NCBI RefSeq assembly: GCF_901000735.1 | Contig: NC_081546.1 | Location: 29,469,900 to 29,533,899, forward strand | Direction of reading: 5' to 3' | DNA length: 64,000 nucleotides | From: Corylus avellana | Taxonomy: Eukaryota; Streptophyta; Magnoliopsida; Fagales; Betulaceae | Shown: one piece after another, positions 35,323-46,263 of the stretch | Layout: each line of letters starts with the position of its first letter | Numbering within the stretch: position 1 is the first letter of the stretch | Made by a program: the position numbers and the translations under genes | The notes under the pieces: generated by a model | Told to the model about the DNA's origin: nothing | The model's database searches: none | Seen by the model: only the letters and a program-made list of their open reading frames with translations

Positions 35323-36608
35323 AAGCTTATAGCATTGGGTAATAAATGTGTTTTGTGGACAATCAAGTTCTTGATACTCTCTTATTGCTTCTTTAATTAT
35401 TAACCTTGCCTTTTTTAGGTGGAGGGGGAGAGAGACCCTTGTGATGTTTACGTTCATGGGCTCCTTCAGGCCCATTATAGCTTTTGCTGAAATTGAGCAA
35501 TATATATAGGCTTGATTTGGAGTCTTGAGTTCATTGAGCAAGAAGGCCAGGAAGCCCAGTATTGGCCCACACGCATCAACCTGATTGTGACACTCCCAAC
35601 TCCCAACCGACCAAAAATTTCACACCACAGACAGCAATTGAAGCAACCAAAAGTCTTCCTCCCTTAACTCATTGAAAGCACCTTTTCTTTTTTTTCAAGT
35701 TTTTTTTTCTAATTACTAAGAAATTGGAGCTCACTACGTGGACAAATACAAGTCATACACCCATTACTATATATATATATAATCCTGAATGTTACTTTAC
35801 TTTTGACTAAAATAAAGTTGTTTATGTAAGGGTCAATTAAATAACTTTATTTTGTTTAAAAACAAAGTAAGGACCAGTAATTAAATAATCTTGTTTTACT
35901 CAAAAGTAAGGTAGCCTTCTTTAAAGATGTTATTGTGTATAAGAAATTATCTTTACAAAAGATTTTCTTTTGTTTGTATTTTTACCTATTAACCTTTAAC
36001 TTTTTTAAAAGTTAGCCAATTTTTAACCTTTTTCGTCTTTTTGGATGAAAACCGAGTCAGTCACGTGCGTCACTCAAGACTTTTTATCCCCAACCGAGCC
36101 CCACCCTTCACACAATTTTTTATTTTTTTACTTCTTGTTATTTTTTATTTAATTGCATCATTTTTTTTTTTTAACACTTTGCCTCTCAGGAGCATTTTGG
36201 GGATTTAACTGATAAAAACTTTGTAATACATTACTTACTTTCTGTCAAATAAGACAGAAAAAGTTAACGTATAGGCTAACTTACCAACTCTTGAAAATAT
36301 GTGAGAGTATCGTTACTTTTTAAGCTTTGGAGACTAAAATATAGAAATAGTAATACTTTATAGGGTTATGTGTATATATTTTTTACTAATACTTATCATC
36401 ATCAATGTGATGGTATCTTCTAGACTTTCTAGAGAAATCCATGAATTTTTGGTAGACATGCACCTACCAGAAACAAACATGGGGTGATGGGGTCTGACTT
36501 GCAGTTGTGAAATAAGCTATAGCCTCTCTATCCTCAGCCACTTGCATAAATTCCACAGGCTACCTTCTATGCACTTTACAACATTTTGAAGAAAAAAAGA
36601 AGAAAAAG

Positions 36609-36800
36609 ATGCCCGATCACCCTCCACCACCAGGCCCTCACCACCCACCACCACCCCACGCGCCACCCCCGGGTCCTCCACATCCCGAGCCTCCTCCTCC
36701 GCATGGCCATCCTCCTCCTCCCGGACCTCATGCGCCTCCCCCGGGCCCTCCCGAGCCACACAAGCCTCATCCTCCACCGCCTCATCACCACCACCCTTGA
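36609..36800 (+). CDS. Pro/His-rich microprotein (copy 1)
   Basis: Single frame of 63 residues from the ATG at 36609 to the TGA at 36798-36800. By my count it has 37 Pro and 14 His, so about 80 percent of the chain is these two residues; the rest is Gly, Ala, Glu, Asp and one Lys. There is no Cys, aromatic or branched hydrophobic residue, and no signal peptide. It is built from PPPPHG / PPPPGPH-like repeats and ends HHHHP. The A-rich AAGAAAAAG just before ATG and an AATAAA at about 36944 downstream fit a short transcript. The paralogue at 43025 keeps the composition and the HKPHP...HHHHP tail despite a diverged body, which argues for a real protein. Metal or polyanion binding is a guess from the His content. 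I do not know a named family. Confidence 0.7.
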   Translation: MPDHPPPPGPHHPPPPHAPPPGPPHPEPPPPHGHPPPPGPHAPPPGPPEPHKPHPPPPHHHHP

Positions 36801-36955
36801 TCATATATATGGGCACGAAGCAAATAAGTGTAATCTCTAGTTTGTGACACTGTGTTTACTAGTATGTCTTACCCTTTTTTACTTTGTACTAGAAAAAAAG
36901 AAAAAAGACATCTATGTAAAAATTATGATGCGGTTGTTATTATAATAAAGTGATG

Positions 36956-36958
<3 letters not shown>

Positions 36959-36998
<40 letters not shown>
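36959..36998. repeat. (AT)n microsatellite
   Basis: Forty bases of AT repeat just 3' of the Pro/His-rich gene. The second segment copy has only a short interrupted version at about 41480-41496. Confidence 0.9.
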
Positions 36999-37000
<2 letters not shown>

Positions 37001-37257
37001 TTAAGTCTCTTTACAATTTGGTGGTTCCTTTCTCCACCATTTCATTATTTTTCTGCTTTTTATTTTTCGTTTCTTTTATTTATTTATTTATTTATTTTCC
37101 TTTATTTCTTTTGGTTGGGGGAAATAAGATTAAAGAGTTTTAAACTCAGACTATGTGTGTCAGTGTGTCACCGGTAAGAAAATCACAATTTAAACCAATT
37201 TTGATCCGGCTCGGTTAAATCACCAAATATTCTAAACGCGCCATTCACTCTTTTCTA

Positions 37258-37357
37258 NNNNNNNNNNNNNNNNNNNNNNNNNNNNNNNNNNNNNNNNNNN
37301 NNNNNNNNNNNNNNNNNNNNNNNNNNNNNNNNNNNNNNNNNNNNNNNNNNNNNNNNN
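37258..37357. other. Assembly gap, exactly 100 N
   Basis: Separates the two copies of the Pro/His-rich segment. Confidence 0.98.
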
Positions 37358-40268
37358 TTTAACCTTTGGGGAAAATAGATTTTACCCTCCTGAACTATCC
37401 ACCTATTTGCACTTTTAACCCCAATGTTTAAAAAGCTACACTTTACCTCATTCCCCAAACTTCCAAATTTTTGCAATTCAACCATTTTGACCTTTTTTTT
37501 TTCTTTTTTTTTTTTTTTTTTTCAAAATGCCTCAATCCCAATTTAAAAATAAAAATTAAAAATTAAAAATTAAAAATGAAGGGGTGGCCGGCCACCCCAA
37601 TTGGACTTGGGGGTGGCTTCGACAACCCCAGGCTGGCCACCCCTTAATTAATTTATTTTTTTTAAAGAAAAAAAAAAAAAAAACTTGGGATGGGGGCATT
37701 TTGAGGAAAAAAAAAAAAAGGTCAGAACAGTTGAATTGCAATAATTTGAAAGTTTGGGGGAGGGGGTAAAGTGTCACTTGTTAAACATTAAGGTTAAAAG
37801 TGCAAATGGAGGGATAGTTAGAGTGTAAAGTTTATTTTCCCCTTAACCTTTTGTTTTCTCTTTTCAAAATAAAAATAGGGAAAAATACAGTTTACCCCCT
37901 GAAGTTTTAGGGGTTTTTCAATTTTAATCTCAAAGTTCAAAATTTGGCAATCTACCCCCCTGAAGTTTCAAACATTGGCAATTTAAATTTTCCGTTACTA
38001 ATTTCCGTTAAATTGAACGGAAATTTTTTTTAAAAAGTCTGATGGTAATGATGTAATTTCATAGATTTCCGTCCTTTAGACGAAAAAATTAAACAGAGGG
38101 TTTAAATTGCCAATTTTTTAAACTTCAGTGGGGTAGATTGTCAATTTTTGAACTTTGGGGTTAAAATTGAAAAACTCCTGAAACTTCAGGAGAGTAAACT
38201 GCATTTTCCTATAAAAAAAATTAACACCCAAAACTAATTTAGCCTTTATATCGTTCCAAAAAAAAAAAAAAAATTAACTCTAAAAAAACTAACAAACAAA
38301 GCATATTCACTTTCTATCTCAACCATGCAGGCTTTGGTGGAGAGGTTGATGGTGAACAATGCAGCAAAAGTAGTCAAAAAGTCATCTTTTGCTCTATTTA
38401 TAAATGCCATTTGTAGAATGCCCCAATAAATTGAATAGGTATAAGCGCGTGGACCAACCTAATCCACTTTTTACAACTTAATCTCCAGCTTCTTTTTCTT
38501 TTTGTTTTTTCTTCTCTTACTTTAGTGTTAAACAAACATTACTCCTCCACCATTCAAGTCTCGGTTTCTTCCGCAAGACATATAAGGATTTTGTGGGTGC
38601 AAAAATTTGCAAAAGATAAGTAGGAAAATATCATTTTCAATGCATAAACTGATGAAATAACATCTTTAGCTATTTCGGAAGGTGTTTACTTACTTCACTT
38701 GTTTATATTCCATGTCTCGAGCGGGGGTCGAGTGCCACTCGTTCAGCCTTGACTTTCTTAAATTTTTATTTGTCTTAAAAGCTTAAGTTGATAGGAAGAG
38801 TTAAATTTAATCATTTAATCAATACTTTAACACTTCCCCTCAACCAATAGATATGTAAATTGACGAAGACAAAGTTCGAATTAATAACCTTTGAATTACA
38901 TGATATCATATAAAACTTAAAACAAGGAATGAAAACCGACAATGTACTTAGCTTCCTGTACCCATGTTTGAGGTTAGAGATATACAAATTAGTTTAATAA
39001 ATTATTTCATTCCAGTTTAAAAGAAAACTTGTACTAAAGTTGAAGAAGAAAGTCACCTCAATATGGCTTTTATCATATAGATAGAGAGAGGAGGGAAGAG
39101 CGGTCGTTCTTCCCTCCCCCCTCCCCCCTTCCATGTCAGTCTCCCGTTTCCTTTCTCCTGGTAGCAATGCTTGGTATTTTTTTTGTAGTCTCTTCTAGTC
39201 TTTGCTTTTGGCAGTTTTGTTTTATATCTAGTTTTACTCTTCTCTGTCATCCATACTATCACACGCGCCCCATCGTCGTCCTGTTCGGTTTCTCCGCTTT
39301 CCACTAAGCTATGCCGATCAACCAACAGAGTCGCGTGTGCTGACGTGTGGATCTTAGCCGGTGCGTGTCTTTTCGGGGATGTTTACGATGTCATGCTCCT
39401 TCCCCGCTACTTCTGGGGGGGGGGGGGGTAATTAGTGTGTTTTCTTTTGATTTATGTATTTTGTTTTGTTCATTTTGTCCTGACCTTTGGGCCGAAGAGG
39501 ATTAGATTAGTGTGGAGGATTATATCTCATGGCCGGAAAATAAGATCAGGAGAAATATGGACTACTTATGTCTTAGATCTAGTATACTTTTGGAGGCCGA
39601 AACATATCTGTTTTATAATTAAAGTTATGCATGGGTTAGCGGAGGCTACTATCATAGATAAACTTTGATTTTAAGAATTTTTTGATTGTATTTATGACTT
39701 TTGTAATAACATATCAATTGATTATGTTATGATAGAGTTGTATGCTTTGTGATGATAGAATTGTTATGCTCTAAATCTTCTATGAATGAAATTTGAAAGA
39801 TTCCCTAAAAATAAAAAAAATTAAGCTTATAGCATTGGGTAATAAATGTGTTTTGTGGACAATCAAGTCCTTGATACTCTCTTATTGCTTCTTTAATTAT
39901 TAACCTTGCCTTTTTTTAGGTGGAGGGGGAGAGAGACCCTTGTGATGTTTACGTTCATGGGCTCCTTTAGGCCCATTATAGCTTTTGCTGAAATTGAGCA
40001 ATATATATAGGCTTGATTTGGAGTCTTGAGTTCATTGAGCAAGAAGGCCAGGAAGCCCAGTATTGGCCCACACGCATCAACCTGATTGTGACACTCCCAA
40101 CTCCCAACCGACCAAAAATTTCACACCACAGACAGCAATTGAAGCAACCAAAAGTCTTCCTCCCTTAACTCATTGAAAGCACCTTTTCTTGTTTTTCAAG
40201 TTTTTTTTTTTTCTAATTACTAAGAAATTGGAGCTCACTACGTGGACAAATACAAGTCATACACCCAT

Positions 40269-40305
<37 letters not shown>

Positions 40306-41730
40306 CCTGAATGTTACTTTACTTTTGACTAAAATAAAGTTCTTTATGTAAGGGTCAATTAAATAACTTTATTTTGTTTAAAAACAAAGTAAGGACCAGT
40401 AATTAAATAATCTTGTTTTACTCAAAAGTAAGGTAGCCTTCTTTAAAGATGTTATTGTGTATAAGAAATTATCTTTACAAAAGATTTTCTTTTGTTTGTA
40501 TTTTTACCTATTAACCTTTAACTTTTTTAAAAGTTAGCCAATTTTTAACTTTTTTCGTCTTTTTGGATGAAAACCGAGTCAGTCACGTGCGTCACTCAAG
40601 ACTTTTTATCCCCAACCGAGCCCCACCCTTCACACAATTTTTTATTTTTTTACTTCTTGTTATTTTTTATTTAATTGCATCTTTTTTTTTTTTTTAACAC
40701 TTTGCCTCTCAAGAGCATTTTGGGGATTTAACTGATAAAAACTTCGTAATACATTACTTACTTTCTGTCAAATAAGACAGAAAAAGTTAACGTATAGGCT
40801 AACTTACCAACTCTTGAAAATATGCGAGAGTATCGTTACTTTTAAGTTTTGAAGACTAAAATATAGAAATAGTAATACTTTATAGAGTTATGTGTATATA
40901 TTTTTTTACTAATACTTATCATCATCACTGTGATGGTATCTTCTAGACTTTCTAGAGAAATCCATGAATTTTTGGTAGACATGCACCTACCAGAAACAAA
41001 CATGGGGTGATGGGGTCTGACTTGCAGTTGTGAAATAAGCTATAGCCTCTCTATCCTCAGCCACTTGCATAAATTCCACAGGCTACCTTCTATGCACTTT
41101 ACAACATTGTGAAGAAAAAAAGAAGAAAAAGATGCCCGATCACCCTCCACCACCAGGCCCTCACCACCCACCACCACCCCATGCGCCACCCCCGGGTCCT
41201 CCACATCCCGAGCCTCCTCCTCCGCATGGCCATCCTCCTCCTCCCGGACCTCATGAGCCTCCCCCGGGCCCTCCCGAGCCGCACAAGCCTCATCCTCCAC
41301 CACCTCATCACCACCACCCTTGATCATATGGGCTCGAAGCAAATAAGTGTAATCTCTAGTTTGTGACACTGTTTTTACTAGCATGTCTTACTCTTTTTTA
41401 CTTTGTACTAGAAAAAAAGAAAAAAGACATCTATGTAAAAATTATGATGTGGTTGTTATTATAATAAAGTGATGAACATGTTTATGTATATATACCTATG
41501 GTTGTCTCTTACACTCGGTGGTCCCTTTCTCCACCAATTCATTATTTTTCTGCCTTTTACTTTTCGTTTCCTTTTTTTCCTTTATTTCTTTTGGTTGGGG
41601 GAAATAAGATTAAAGAGTTTTAAACTCAGAGTTAGTGTGTCGCCGGTAAGAAAATCACAATTTAAACCAATATTTATCGGCTCGGTTAAATCACCAAATA
41701 TTTTAAACGCGTCACTCACACTCTTTTCTA
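37358..41730. repeat. Second copy of the Pro/His-rich segment
   Basis: Collinear with 32866-37257 over its full length, with scattered substitutions and indels. These include a longer (TA)n at about 40272-40303 than the counterpart at about 35769-35780. Sequence after 41730 is unique. Confidence 0.9.
41132..41323 (+). CDS. Pro/His-rich microprotein (copy 2, likely allele)
   Basis: Frame of 63 residues that differs from the copy at 36609 by one residue, Glu instead of Ala at position 42. Proline remains 37 of 63 and His 14 of 63. The upstream leader and the downstream AATAAA region are conserved. Given the collinear 4.4-kb surroundings across a 100-N gap, I take this as the other allele. The reading frame is preserved while neighbouring intergenic DNA shows indels, which mildly supports selection on the protein. 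Confidence 0.7.
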   Translation: MPDHPPPPGPHHPPPPHAPPPGPPHPEPPPPHGHPPPPGPHEPPPGPPEPHKPHPPPPHHHHP

Positions 41731-42379
41731 ATACATAAAATATTTAACTAATACGAAGAATTTGAACTTATAACATCTACCATAATATCATCTTAAAGTC
41801 TTAAGCAAATAAAAATTAGCAAATTTAATTATTTAATTAGTACTTTAACGGGCATGAACTTGAACTTTCTGGTGCAATTGCGAAAGTAACATGCACCCGG
41901 CAAATAATCAACATATATAGATCAATGGGCTACACAATGGTGTAAATCTTAGAGGCTAATTATAATTACTGATCATTCGTATTTCAAACTATGAATTTCT
42001 CATGTATAAGAGTAAGCCCTATAGATTGTCGCCGCTTTTGAAATTACTTCCATAAACTCTTGATTTAGTGGATCAATCTTTCACTTTTTTTTTTTTTTTT
42101 TGCAATTTTACCCCTCCATTGGGATTTTCCATTAAATCTTGTCAAAAATTTTTGTTAATATTTTTGCAAACTCTATTAAATCCTGATCAACACCTAGATC
42201 TTTGAATTTTTTTTCCTAAAAAAATATCGGTATTTTGATAATTTTGACACCACTATGTTAAGATTTAACGGAAAAATCCAAACGAAGAAATTGAAAGATG
42301 AATACACTAAATTAAAATCTTTTGAAGTTTAAACGAATAATTGCAAATGTGATAAAAGTCCAAATGGGTTAAGTAAAGT

Positions 42380-42610
42380 TTCTCATAGTTTTTACTATAA
42401 GTTTTTTACAAACTAACGTGAGAGTATTTCATGTAGCACTTACCGTGTCAGTCATTAAAAAATTAAATTTGATTGTATCTAACGTGACAATGTCACGTGA
42501 ACCTCACACTACATCATCCAATAAACGGTGACATTTGATTATACTGATGCGATAGTCCAACGTAGATTATCATATCAATTTATAAAGAAATTATAATAAA
42601 AACATTGACG
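42380..42610. mobile_element. MITE-like inverted repeat remnant
   Basis: TTTTTACAAACTAACGTGAG on the left and, reversed from the right, AATTTCTTTATAAATTG, then words like CTACGTTGG, suggest degraded inverted ends around an AT-rich core. A similar word set occurs at about 61270-61480. Weak evidence. Confidence 0.3.
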
Positions 42611-42946
42611 GTGCAACATTATCCATTTCAATAATTAGCCTCTGCTACTCATGGACAATTTACATTGAAATGTGAATGTGTCATATGCAATAGAGCCAAG
42701 CACTACATCCTCTAGCCTGAGAGCCCTCCCACCAAGACAATAAAGAAGAGTGGGGCAATGAAAAGACATGACCTTTCTCATTCATCGATCTTTTTTTCGC
42801 AAAAGTTAAGAATTCCATGGCTGTAATCGAATGGAAATTCATCACCACACAAATTAAAACATGTTTTTAATAATAATAAATTAAAGATATGTTTGGACTA
42901 CATATTATCCATACATTGTGATGACATTTAGGTGAACCCCTTCCAA

Positions 42947-42953
42947 TATAAAA
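42947..42953 (+). promoter_or_regulatory. TATA box of the third Pro/His-rich gene
   Basis: TATAAAA 71 bases before the ATG at 43025, followed by a C-rich tract and a purine-rich leader. Confidence 0.55.
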
Positions 42954-43024
42954 GTCCCCCAACCTTCTCAATTTCTCACACTTGGAGAGGCAGCAAGTAA
43001 GAAGAACAAAGAGCTAGCAAGAAG

Positions 43025-43249
43025 ATGCATAACCCTCCACCACCACACGACCCTCATCACGGGCCGCCTCACCATGGGCCGCCGCACCATGGGCCACCGC
43101 ACGAGCCTCCGCCGCCTCCAGGGCCACACCATCATGAACCACCTCCTCCTCATCATGGCCCTCCTCCTCCTGGTCCACAGGGACCTCCGCCTGGCGGTCC
43201 TGGCCCTCATGACCCCCACAAACCACATCCTCACCATCATCACCCCTAA
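43025..43249 (+). CDS. Pro/His-rich microprotein, diverged paralogue
   Basis: Single frame of 74 residues, ATG at 43025 to TAA at 43247-43249. By my count it has 35 Pro and 21 His; the rest is Gly, Glu, Asp, Asn, Gln and one Lys. The N-terminal third repeats HHGPP four times (about residues 11-25), and the tail HKPHPHHHHP matches that of the genes at 36609 and 41132. A TATA box lies at 42947 and an AATAAA at 43418-43423, so a compact mRNA of roughly 450 bases is plausible. It has no signal peptide, membrane segment or Cys. It is 1.7 kb beyond the end of the repeated segment, so this is a true paralogue, not an allele. The function is unknown; His clusters could bind Zn, Ni or Cu, which is inference only. 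Confidence 0.72.
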   Translation: MHNPPPPHDPHHGPPHHGPPHHGPPHEPPPPPGPHHHEPPPPHHGPPPPGPQGPPPGGPGPHDPHKPHPHHHHP

Positions 43250-44121
43250 TTGCAACGTGTCGAAGCTTATATGTGCGCTTGATTTGCTTATGGCCAAATA
43301 GTAATCATATCCTCCATAATGTATTAATCAGTGAATAACTGGAGGACTATTTGGTAAAGAAGAGTAGGAACCATGCTATTACAACTGTGTTTTAACTCTG
43401 CTGTGGAAACTATTATCAATAAATGGAGCACCATGTATGTGGGTTGCTCTTCTGTCTTCATCTTCTTCTTCTTTCTCTCTTTTCACTCTCTAATTCTTGT
43501 GAACGTTTGTGAATGAAGATAATTATTTTGACAGTGAGCTTCACTTGTTAAAAGAGAATTTAATCTATACATAAAAAAAAATTATAATAATAATAATTAA
43601 ATGATTAAATTCACTATTTTTTAACGTCATGTAACTTTGTCTTAGCATTCCGTCCCTCGGTTGGCTTAATTAAGATCTATGAACAAAGTGATTGCACAAC
43701 ATTTACCACGAACTAATCATGCGGAGGAAAAGAGGATTGGAAAATAAACCCACAGTAAATTGGTTCATATAATTCTTTTATTCTCTTTTCCACCAATTCT
43801 TCCAAATTCTTTTATTTTCCCACAAAAATGTTTCTGTGAAGTTCTGCATTTCTTAGCTTACTTCTGGACCCAAGCCTCAACCTTGCCTGGTTAGGTTAGG
43901 CACACCCTCATAATTAAATAGTACTCTTTACCTCCACGAGAAGGTCTTCTGTTGCATCAATGAGAAGGCAAAATTTATTTCCAAATAGTGCCTATTATCT
44001 TCATTAAAAGAAAGAAAGAAAAAAAAATCCACCACCTAATTTGGTTTACTTTTCTGATAAATGTAATTGAATCACACATTAACACCATAGATCGAGCTTT
44101 CTTATTTTTCTTGAGTTTATT

Positions 44122-44330
44122 TAGATTTGCGGTTTCAAAATGTCTGTTTAAAAAAAATAGTGATTTCAAAAGGTGCGTTTTTTTAAAAACATAGTTAATT
44201 TTTGATAAAATCGCTCGGTTTTAGTCTTTAGAAACGCACCCCTTATCTACGACTTGAAAACACATATTTTTTTAGGTTTTCAAAATTCAAGTTTTTTAAA
44301 ATGCACTTTCAAACCATACACTTTTAACCT
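44122..44330. mobile_element. hAT-like MITE remnant
   Basis: The left (GATTTGCGGTTTCAAAATG) and the reversed right (GTATGGTTTGAAAGTGCA) give imperfect inverted ends, with AAACGCACC words inside. It is related in wording to 9904 and 62834. The rest of 43250-45190 shows only AT-rich intergenic DNA. Confidence 0.35.
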
Positions 44331-45194
44331 AAGAAATTGCACTCTTTAGTTTCCAAGCATTATAAAATTTATTTATCAAGTAGTAATTAACATGACACTT
44401 ATCACATTTATAAACTGATCTAACACTTATCACAACAATCATTAAATGTTAGAGATAAGTTATATGTGCATCTCTTATACATCTCTTTTTATACAACTAT
44501 TGGATCGGTATGACCTATATGTGAATCCTACATATCCAATGATTAATTTAAAAAAGAAATGTAGTTAAGATGTACAACAATACATGAAATGTAAAAGGAT
44601 CATTTCTCTAAAGAAAAATGGCAAAAATCTTTTTTGTCCCATTTTTCATCAAATTTCATACCGTGAGTGGGTCAGACAAATCCAATAATAAATTTGCAAA
44701 AAAAATAATTAAAAAATGAGACGGAGAATGATGGATAATATGTCTCTTTGCTTGTTGCTAGGTGTTGTGAACTGGTACAAGCAGTAGCTAGTGCCGTGTA
44801 TGAGTCAAAGATGATTTTAATGCCTTGAACGGTGAGTTGTTAGAAAATAATGAAATTGGAGAAGAATAGAATAATTCAAATTTGAATAAGAGAAACCTAT
44901 AACGAGATGATTTTATGCTTGTGCGTGGACATGTGTAGCATAATTAGTATTGAATGTTAAACAATCCATGTTTCATGCAAATGATCCAATTGGCAGTTGG
45001 GATCAAAATTTATAGCTGTTGTTTTAAATTCTGATTGAAATTTTGGCTACTTAATGCATATCACAAGGCCCAAAAAATATAGTATTTCTATACGCAACGT
45101 AATTGAATATTATTATTATGAAATATGTTACGGTTCCTTGTATATGTTATGGTTCCTCTTAATGTTTTCTTACGTGGATATATTTAAAAAAAAA

Positions 45195-45590
45195 GGGAAA
45201 AATACATTTTAGCTTTATGAATTATTCACTCATTTGCATTTTGACCTCAAATATTTAAAAAATGACACTTAATCCTCTCAAATTTTTAAATTGTTGCAAT
45301 TCGACCATTCAAATTTTTTTTTTTCCAAAATGCCTCCATTCCGAGTTTAAAAAAATTAAAAATTAAAATTTAGGAGTGGCCAGCCACCCTAGTTGGGCCT
45401 AGGGGTGGCTTCGGCCATTCTAGACCGAACACCCCTTAATTTTTAATTTTTTTTAAAAAAAGCTTGGGATGAGAGTGTTTTAAAAAGAAAAAAAATCAAA
45501 ATGATCGAATTGTAATAATTTAAAAGCTTTGGGGATTTAAAAGCTTTGGGGATCTAAGTAAAAGGCTTATTGAAGTTTGTAGTTTTCCTT
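45195..45590. mobile_element. Degraded foldback element related to 32876
   Basis: It begins GGGAAAAATACATTTTAGC. It has the same GAGTGGCCAGCCACC / GGGGTGGCTTCGGCC centre as the element at 32876, and its right side carries a 16-base local duplication (TTTAAAAGCTTTGGGG). The right end is unclear. It lies about 350 bases upstream of the G3P transporter start. Confidence 0.55.
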
Positions 45591-45713
45591 CAATCTTCCT
45601 CCTTCTCCCTCTATAGTCAACACACTGTCTGAAAAGAACTAAAAGGCTTTTTCTTTTGTATAAAAATTTCTGTTTCAAAGTCTGTCTTCTTAAATTACAC
45701 ATTGAAACCCCAG

Positions 45714-45728
45714 AAACCCTAACCCTAG
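45714..45728 (+). promoter_or_regulatory. Telo-box-like motif upstream of the G3P transporter
   Basis: AAACCCTAACCCTAG about 210 bases before the ATG at 45938. Telo-boxes are common in promoters of plant growth-related genes; its use here is inferred. Confidence 0.4.
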
Positions 45729-45873
45729 CCCCATCATCATCTTCATCTTCTTCTTCTCCATCCACAGCTTTTCTGTAAAGAAATTTTAGATTTTGCCAAC
45801 AAAAAATAAAGAAAAAAAAACTGAACTTGTACAAAATGTTTGTACAAAGCTGTTTCCTTTCTAATCAATCATA

Positions 45874-46263
45874 ATGCAATCCAAAACCCAAATCTTAACC
45901 TCAGATCCATCTCTGGCCCTTCTCTTGATCAATCAAAATGCAATCCAGAACCCAAACTCTAGCTCCAGCTCTAACCCTCTTCCCAACCCTCAAACCCCCT
46001 CACAAAACCCTAGCTTTCCACCAAACCCTAGTCCTAATCCTCACATTCTTCGCCTACGCTTCCTTCCACGCCTCTCGGAAGCCCCCGAGCATCGTCAAGA
46101 GCGTGCTCGGGCCCGAAATTCAATCAAATTCGACCCGAATCGGAAACGAATCGGGTTGGGCCCCGTTCGATGGGCCGCAGGGTACCCACCGTCTCGGCGA
46201 GCTCGACCTCGCATTCCTCTCGTCGTATTCGATCGGAATGTACTTCGCCGGTCACCTCGGTGA
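45874..46263 (+). other. Overlapping upstream ORF in the leader of the G3P transporter
   Basis: An ATG 64 bases before the transporter start lies in a near-copy of the sequence around the true start (ATGCAATCC, then AACCCAAA). Because 64 is not a multiple of three, it reads in another frame and runs 326 bases into the CDS. If transcription starts upstream of it, it would compete with translation of the transporter. The 129-residue product has no recognisable feature. Confidence 0.5.

Larger units (their letters stand above)
32866..37257. repeat. First copy of a 4.4-kb segment repeated across a 100-N gap
   Basis: It matches 37358-41730 at an offset of 4492. It ends exactly at the gap with CTCTTTTCTA, and its partner begins exactly after the gap with TTTAACCTTTGGGG. 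The copies differ by substitutions and by microsatellite length: (AT)n is long at 36959-36998 here but nearly absent in the other copy. It carries two foldback elements, a retroelement-like stretch and one Pro/His-rich gene. Again the pattern fits alleles placed in series. Confidence 0.9.

Noticed and set aside
36517..36816. Long frames on the opposite strand and in the other frames of the Pro/His-rich genes
   Set aside because: They follow from the CCN/CAY codon run, which is open in most frames. The promoter, leader and polyadenylation signals favour the plus-strand Pro/His frame.
45714..45728. Interstitial telomere
   Set aside because: Only two CCCTAAA-like units; better read as a promoter telo-box.
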